Shown here: positions 5,915-9,938 of the stretch, in pieces | How the letters are laid out: each line of letters opens with the position of its first letter | Numbering within the stretch: the first letter of the stretch is position 1 | NCBI GenBank assembly: GCA_016789035.1 | Contig: JAEUSC010000221.1 | Coordinates: forward strand, 1-9,938 | DNA from: Candidatus Omnitrophota bacterium | GTDB taxonomy: Bacteria > Omnitrophota > Gorgyraeia > Zapsychrales > Fredricksoniimonadaceae | Reading direction: 5' to 3' | Length of the DNA stretch: 9,938 bases | Position numbers and translations under genes: made by a program | The notes under the pieces: generated by a model | What the model was told of the DNA's origin: nothing | The model's database searches: none | What the model saw: only the letters and a program-made list of their open reading frames with translations

Positions 5915-5980
5915 TCAATCCTTCGATAAGGCCCCGTCCCACCGGAGCAAATAGCGATAGTCCATATTTTAGAGGTTAGT

Positions 5981-6478
5981 ATGTTGCTGACAGAGTGTTT
6001 AAAACGCACCGGACAATGTCCTAAATGTAGGACGGCCCTTACGGCGCATGAGCTGGAGAGAGGAATTATCAAGCATTGCACAATATGTAATGGCCTATGG
6101 GTAAATATTCTTGCAGAGAAAATTGCCCTGGAGATCGGGCCGATGGCTTTCAGCGTTGACCACCTACGCCGGTTCCGGTTTGTTTATAAATCCTGCGATT
6201 GGCCGCGGGACACGCGTTATGTTCCCTGTCCTGACTGCGGACAGTTGATGAACCGTAAAATATGGGGTTCCCACTCCGGTGTGATCGTTGATGTCTGTCA
6301 CCATCACGGAACATGGTTCGACGACGGTGAGCTGGAGAAGGTCCGTGAGTATGTGAGGCTAGGCGGCATCGAATACGAAAAGCTGCAGATGATGGAGAAT
6401 GGATTTTCGCAGTTTAGTCTTAAATTAGAACATGAACTCAGACGGCTTGGCGGAAGACCGCGCAGATATTCCTGTTAG
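5981..6478 (+). CDS. Double zinc-ribbon (zf-TFIIB) protein
   Basis: A 165-aa soluble protein with two zf-TFIIB-type zinc ribbons. The first uses C13/C16 (CPKC) and C33/C36 (CTIC) followed by NGLWV. The second uses C83/C86 (CPDC) and C106/H109 (CHHH) followed by GTWFDDGELEKV, the typical family ending. The linker (about 45-80) is basic and aromatic. The C-terminal 40 residues are charged and probably helical, ending RRLGGRPRRYSC. zf-TFIIB proteins are widespread and poorly characterised; nucleic-acid or protein binding is assumed from the fold. No signal peptide or membrane segment is seen. The start ATG 5981 has AGAGG at 5971-5975. It is transcribed from its own strong promoter and followed by a hairpin, so it is likely monocistronic. 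Confidence 0.85.
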   Translation: MLLTECLKRTGQCPKCRTALTAHELERGIIKHCTICNGLWVNILAEKIALEIGPMAFSVDHLRRFRFVYKSCDWPRDTRYVPCPDCGQLMNRKIWGSHSGVIVDVCHHHGTWFDDGELEKVREYVRLGGIEYEKLQMMENGFSQFSLKLEHELRRLGGRPRRYSC

Positions 6479-6506
6479 AAACGGGGTCATTTTCCGCTAA
6501 AGAAAC

Positions 6507-6545
6507 AATCGGTCGAACCGATTTTATGTGTAACATGGAATCGGT
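6507..6545 (+). promoter_or_regulatory. Two mutually exclusive hairpins ahead of the acyltransferase gene
   Basis: AATCGGT (6507-6513) pairs with ACCGATT (6517-6523) across a CGA loop, followed by a short T run (6522-6525): a weak terminator or a 7-3-7 operator-like dyad. The same ACCGATT can instead pair with a second AATCGGT at 6539-6545. That stem continues through two T-G pairs and ATGT/ACAT to a GTA loop, 13 consecutive pairs in all. Only one fold can exist at a time. The second ends 21 nt before the acyltransferase start. It could be the end of the zf-TFIIB transcript, an attenuator, or a protein-binding site. Confidence 0.5.
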
Positions 6546-6566
6546 AGCTGTGTCAGTTACGGATGA

Positions 6567-7709
6567 ATGACGAATAACGCGCGCGTGACAAGAACACCCC
6601 TATTAGAACCACAGACAATTCCCATTAAAGAAGACCGTTTGCCTTTTCTCGACGGGCTGCGTGGTCTGGCTGCCGTCTGGGTGATTATTGCCCACAGTTT
6701 AGACCTGTCCAGTCATGACATCAAATATTTAAGCCGGGGAGACATTGCGGTCGATCTTTTTATGATCCTTTCGGGTTTTTTGATGGCCTATCATTATTAT
6801 TTAAGGGAAGACCGGGAACCTTGGGGGGCTCCTAAGACATGGTTCAAATTTTATGTTCGCCGCTTTTTTCGTATTGCCCCGCTATACTACTTTTTGCTAG
6901 TGGCTTTCTTCGCCTGGGGACCGGCAATGGCCCAATGGCGCCTGCAACTGGCTGAGATCTTTCCAGAGACATATACGGATCCGTTTCGCTTTCTTGATTA
7001 CAGCTGGCAAAATATCCTTGCGCATTTCACATTTGTATATGGATTGTTCAAAAGCTATGCCGTACGTACCACAATGCCGGACTGGAGTATCACTCTTGAG
7101 ATGCAGTTTTATTGGGCGTTTCCGTTTTTAATGCTGCTATTTCGACGATACTATTTCGTAGTCTCAACCATTGGCCTTTATTTCGTTTGTCATAAAATCA
7201 ATGCCTTTCTGTATCACGATGGGTATCAAAAGCCCACGGTTTTACCTATGGGTTTGCATTTTTTCTTGATGGGCATGCTCTTGGCGCTTTTTAATCGTTA
7301 CCGAAGCGATCGTTTGAAAGCCGTTATAGCTTTGGGGCTGGCCTTTTGGTTGGCATGGTTAACGCAAGAGCGGTTCGTCCTGCTTATCGTTGTTGTGATG
7401 ACCGCTTTATTAAATCCTTCTACGATTGGTAAACCTTTAGCTGGTGTCTCAAAAATGTTAAGCAGCCGATTGGCCACATGGCTTGCGGACATGTCGTACC
7501 CGGCGTATCTTCTGCATATGGGGGTCATGATGCCATTGGCGTATGGGTGTTCGCGTTACCAAATGTTTAATAGCCTGCCGGGAATTCTGCGCTTTTTGAT
7601 TTTATTTGCACTGACAACGACGGTGACATATCTGTTTTCCGCGTTCTTGCATGAGCGGATTGAAAAACGCGGTATTATTTGGGGGAAGAGAATTGTCGAG
7701 GGCTTATAG
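6567..7709 (+). CDS. Acyltransferase-3 family integral membrane protein (OafA-like)
   Basis: This 380-aa protein transfers acyl groups, typically acetyl, to envelope sugars such as O-antigen, exopolysaccharide or other glycans in the inner membrane. The N-terminal signature LPFLDGLRGLAAVWVIIAHS (25-44) carries the conserved arginine and first-helix histidine (H43). It is followed by DLFMILSGFLMAY and by VRRFFRIAPLYYF, all standard for the family. About ten hydrophobic helices follow, with MADMSYPAYLLH-like sequence (LADMSYPAYLLHMG) and a C-terminal HERIEKR tail. There is no SGNH extension, so it is the short, single-domain form. ATG 6567 gives the expected length, with only a weak GGA site at 6561; this and the hairpins upstream suggest modest or regulated translation. 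The acceptor sugar cannot be inferred, as no glycan biosynthesis genes are nearby. It converges on the lpd gene. Confidence 0.95.
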   Translation: MTNNARVTRTPLLEPQTIPIKEDRLPFLDGLRGLAAVWVIIAHSLDLSSHDIKYLSRGDIAVDLFMILSGFLMAYHYYLREDREPWGAPKTWFKFYVRRFFRIAPLYYFLLVAFFAWGPAMAQWRLQLAEIFPETYTDPFRFLDYSWQNILAHFTFVYGLFKSYAVRTTMPDWSITLEMQFYWAFPFLMLLFRRYYFVVSTIGLYFVCHKINAFLYHDGYQKPTVLPMGLHFFLMGMLLALFNRYRSDRLKAVIALGLAFWLAWLTQERFVLLIVVVMTALLNPSTIGKPLAGVSKMLSSRLATWLADMSYPAYLLHMGVMMPLAYGCSRYQMFNSLPGILRFLILFALTTTVTYLFSAFLHERIEKRGIIWGKRIVEGL

Positions 7710-7711
7710 AA

Positions 7712-7742
7712 AGCCGCACTACCTTTCAAGAGCAGTGCGGCT
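7712..7742 (-). terminator. Shared hairpin between convergent genes
   Basis: AGCCGCACT (7712-7720) and AGTGCGGCT (7734-7742) are exact reverse complements with a 13-nt loop. Read on the minus strand, the stem is followed by TTTC and AT-rich sequence and begins 5 nt after the lpd stop. It most likely ends the dehydrogenase transcript. On the plus strand it begins 2 nt after the acyltransferase stop but lacks a clean T run. Probably bidirectional, with a weak U tract on both sides. Confidence 0.7.
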
Positions 7743-7747
7743 GGAAT

Positions 7748-9166
7748 TTACGATTTACGCGGACGATAGAAGTGAGTGGCTGTTCCAAAGAAGTTTTCGG
7801 CCGATTCCATGACCGTTTCCGAGATCGTCGGGTGAGGGTGGATGGAAAGCTTGATGTCGGAAACCACCGCGCCCATTTCAACGGCCAAAACGCCTTCCGA
7901 AATGAGTTCGCCGGCACCCACACCCACAATTCCCATTCCTAAAATGCGTTCGGTCTTGGTGTCGATAATGAGTTTGGTCAGCCCGTCTACGCGTTCCAGA
8001 GTGATTGCGCGGCCGGAGGCGCCCCACGGAAATTTCACCACCTGAACTTCCAATCCTTTGTCTTTGGCTTCTAATTCTGTTAATCCGCACCAGGCCACTT
8101 CGGGATCAGTAAAGACAACCGCAGGGATGGCTTGCGGTTCGAAGGCGACTTTGTGTCCGGCAATGGCTTCAACCGCCGTGCGACCTTCGTGTGACGCTTT
8201 GTGGGCGAGCATGGGATTTCCGGCGATGTCGCCAATGGCATAAATGTTGTCGTCGTCGGTTTTTAACTGAGCGTTGACCTTGACGAACCCGCGCTCGGTC
8301 ACCTTGGCCTTGGTATTTTCCAATCCGATATTCTCAGTGTTGGGGCGGCGGCCGATGGACACCAGGATTTTACCGAATTCATCGGTGAATTGTTTGCCTT
8401 CACCGTCTTCAAAAGTGACCTTAAGGCCCGAGGAAATTTCTTCAACTTTTAAGACTTTGGTGGAGGTCATGACCTTGGAAAACTTGGATTCAATGCGTTT
8501 GATAAGAATGTTGGCCAGATCGCGGTCTGCGCCGGTCAAAAGCTGGGGCATCATTTCAACGACAGTGACCTTCGAGCCGAGCGCATCATACACCGTGCTT
8601 AATTCGAGGCCAATGTATCCGCCGCCAATCGTTAAAAGTTTCTCGGGCACGTTTTCCAAGTCCAGGGCAGCGGTAGAATCTAAAATGTTTTTTGATTTTG
8701 GTAGTGTAGGAATTGTGGCCGGACGGGAGCCGGTTGCAACAATCGCCTTGTCGAAAGTGACGGTTTGTGTTTTGCCGTCCACGGTTGTGACTTCCAGGCT
8801 TGTGGAATTAAGAAATTTGGCCGTTCCTTGGATGTTCGTGATTTTTCGTTGTTTGCGCAATTGTCCTGTGCCGCTAGTTAAACGGGTGACCACACTGTTT
8901 TTCCAGGCACGCAGTTTGTTCAGATCAATGTTGGGCTTGGAAAAGGTGATACCGATGTTTTCAATTTCGTGCGCTTCATTCAAGACTTTTGCTGCATGCA
9001 AGAGGGCTTTGGATGGAATGCAGCCGCGGTAAACGCAAACGCCACCGGGATTTTCTTCTTTATCAATGAGAGTGACTTGCATACCCATGTCGGCGGCTAA
9101 GAATGCTGCTGCATAACCGCCAGGACCGGCGCCGATGACAACTAATTTGATGGGAGTATTATCCAT
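7748..9166 (-). CDS. lpdA: Dihydrolipoamide dehydrogenase (E3)
   Basis: The protein (472 aa) is the flavoprotein that reoxidises dihydrolipoyl groups of 2-oxoacid dehydrogenase complexes using NAD+, in the cytoplasm. Domains in order are FAD binding (VVIGAGPGGYAAA, 9-21), the redox disulfide C44/C49 in GGVCVYRGCIPSK, NAD binding (IGGGYIGLE), a second FAD contact (YAIGDIAG) and the dimerisation domain with catalytic H445 and E450 in HPHPTISE. All catalytic residues are present and length is normal; there is no N-terminal lipoyl domain. The residues between the two cysteines are VYRG rather than the usual LNVG or LNRG, a variant I recall from PVC-type bacteria. ATG 9166 has AAGGA just upstream and lies 15 nt after the E2 stop, so E2 and E3 are in one operon. 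Function is near certain; which complex it serves is inferred from the neighbour. Confidence 0.97.
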   Translation of the reverse strand: MDNTPIKLVVIGAGPGGYAAAFLAADMGMQVTLIDKEENPGGVCVYRGCIPSKALLHAAKVLNEAHEIENIGITFSKPNIDLNKLRAWKNSVVTRLTSGTGQLRKQRKITNIQGTAKFLNSTSLEVTTVDGKTQTVTFDKAIVATGSRPATIPTLPKSKNILDSTAALDLENVPEKLLTIGGGYIGLELSTVYDALGSKVTVVEMMPQLLTGADRDLANILIKRIESKFSKVMTSTKVLKVEEISSGLKVTFEDGEGKQFTDEFGKILVSIGRRPNTENIGLENTKAKVTERGFVKVNAQLKTDDDNIYAIGDIAGNPMLAHKASHEGRTAVEAIAGHKVAFEPQAIPAVVFTDPEVAWCGLTELEAKDKGLEVQVVKFPWGASGRAITLERVDGLTKLIIDTKTERILGMGIVGVGAGELISEGVLAVEMGAVVSDIKLSIHPHPTISETVMESAENFFGTATHFYRPRKS

Positions 9167-9181
9167 AGAGTTCCTTATTCG

Positions 9182-9937
9182 TTATTTCTGAATGTCTAAT
9201 AAAAACGGCTGCTGAATCGCATCACAGATCCATCGCATGAAACGAGCGCCATCGGCGCCATCGATGAGGCGATGATCATACGACAGTGACAAGGGCAGCA
9301 TGAGCCGCGGGACAAACTGACCTTCTGAATAAACCGGCTCCATGGCTCCGCGTGAAATTCCCAGGATCGCCACTTCCGGCCAATTGACGATCGGCGTAAA
9401 GCTTGTGCCGCCGATACCGCCCAAATTGGAAATGGTAAAAGATCCGCCTTGCATTTCTTCCATCGTGGTCTTTTTATTGCGTGCCCGTTCTGCAATTGCT
9501 GTTAATTCATCGGAAATTTGAGGAATGCTCATTTGGTCAACGTTTTTCAAAACAGGGACAATCAATCCTCTGTCTGTGTCAACGGCGACCCCGATGTTGA
9601 TATATTTCTTTAAGACGATTTCGTTTGTTGTCATGTCGACTGAGGCGTTAAACTGCGGAAAATTTTTCAATGCCGCCGCAACCACCTTGATGATAAATGG
9701 GGTGATTGACATTTTCTTTTCCTTGGTTGTCAGGCGTTTGCGCAATTTTTCAAGTTCGGTGACATCCGCTTTATCAAATTGTGTGACATGCGGGATCGAC
9801 TGCCAGGCGTAGGAGAGATGTTCTGCTGTTTTCTTGCGGACATTGTTCATGGGCTGTCGTTCTATGTTGCCCCATTTCTTGAAGTCCGGAAGAGCCTTAA
9901 CAGCGACGCCGGAAACGGCTCCCGCTGTTCCTGAAGT
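9182..9937 (-). CDS. Dihydrolipoamide acyltransferase (E2), C-terminal catalytic part; gene runs off the window
   Basis: About 251 residues of the E2 core are visible. The frame is open to the edge of the window, so ATG 9850 is an internal methionine and not the start. Visible upstream sequence reads TSGTAGAV, then ALPDFKKWGNIERQPM and NNVRKKTAEHL, the usual linker and first helix of the acyltransferase domain. Family marks are VPVLKNVDQMS, GGSFTISNLGGIGG and the catalytic LSYDHRLIDGADG near 9250-9290, with His and Asp present. E2 transfers the acyl group from lipoamide to CoA and forms the core of the complex. The lipoyl and E1/E3-binding domains lie outside. Sequence type and pairing with lpd favour pyruvate dehydrogenase (aceF/pdhC-like) over 2-oxoglutarate or branched-chain forms, but this is not proven. 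Confidence 0.93.
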   Translation of the reverse strand, partial: TSGTAGAVSGVAVKALPDFKKWGNIERQPMNNVRKKTAEHLSYAWQSIPHVTQFDKADVTELEKLRKRLTTKEKKMSITPFIIKVVAAALKNFPQFNASVDMTTNEIVLKKYINIGVAVDTDRGLIVPVLKNVDQMSIPQISDELTAIAERARNKKTTMEEMQGGSFTISNLGGIGGTSFTPIVNWPEVAILGISRGAMEPVYSEGQFVPRLMLPLSLSYDHRLIDGADGARFMRWICDAIQQPFLLDIQK

Positions 9938-9938
9938 T

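Noticed and set aside
8274..9032. Long (252-codon) plus-strand open frame
   Set aside because: It lies wholly antisense to the lpd gene, whose protein is unmistakable. Its translation is low in sense motifs and matches no family. It is a shadow of lpd codon use.
9182..9850. E2 as a complete 222-aa protein starting at 9850
   Set aside because: The frame continues upstream with conserved E2 linker sequence (LPDFKKWGNIERQPM) to the window edge, so this methionine is internal.
1..9938. CRISPR, tRNA, rRNA, insertion sequence or attachment site
   Set aside because: No regularly spaced repeats, no tRNA-like cloverleaf with a CCA end, no transposase or integrase frame, and no terminal inverted repeats with target duplication were seen by eye.

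Overview
The window looks like part of the chromosome of a Gram-negative (double-membrane) bacterium. It encodes two proteins with lipoprotein-type signals (a lipocalin and an M48 protease), secreted small-domain proteins and an OafA-type membrane acyltransferase. The dihydrolipoamide dehydrogenase carries a GGVC-x-YRGCIPSK active-site context that I associate with planctomycete/verrucomicrobial/Omnitrophota-like lineages, so a PVC-type or Omnitrophota organism is my best guess. This rests on memory of the family, not on a search. No phage, IS, CRISPR or tRNA signature was seen.

Layout, left to right. (1) Positions 1-3395 form one compact plus-strand transcription unit: the tail of an unidentified gene, a Maf nucleotide pyrophosphatase fused in frame to an M48 zinc metalloprotease with a lipoprotein-type signal at the junction, a secreted DUF192 protein, a membrane histidine kinase and a single-domain response regulator that overlaps the kinase stop by 4 nt. 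A strong intrinsic terminator closes it. (2) Positions 3482-4856 hold a small SWIM zinc-finger protein with an odd tail, then a secreted histidine-rich DUF6515-like protein with its own promoter. (3) Positions 4857-5273 are non-coding. They hold a candidate structured small RNA: an extended -10 box, a 15-bp closing stem and a perfect terminator hairpin. (4) Positions 5274-7709 carry three separately spaced plus-strand genes: a Blc-type lipocalin lipoprotein, a double zf-TFIIB ribbon protein behind a very good sigma70 promoter, and an acyltransferase-3 membrane protein whose leader can form two mutually exclusive hairpins. (5) From 9938 back to 7748 on the minus strand lie the end of the E2 gene and the complete E3 (lpd) gene of a 2-oxoacid (probably pyruvate) dehydrogenase complex. 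They converge on the acyltransferase gene across a shared hairpin.

The plus-strand genes have an envelope theme: proteolysis and lipoproteins, a sensor kinase, lipid binding and surface acylation. The minus-strand genes are central metabolism. The most interesting observations are the Maf-M48 fusion with an internal lipobox, the candidate small RNA, and the switch-like leader of the acyltransferase gene. I see no clear evidence of a wholly new multi-gene system.
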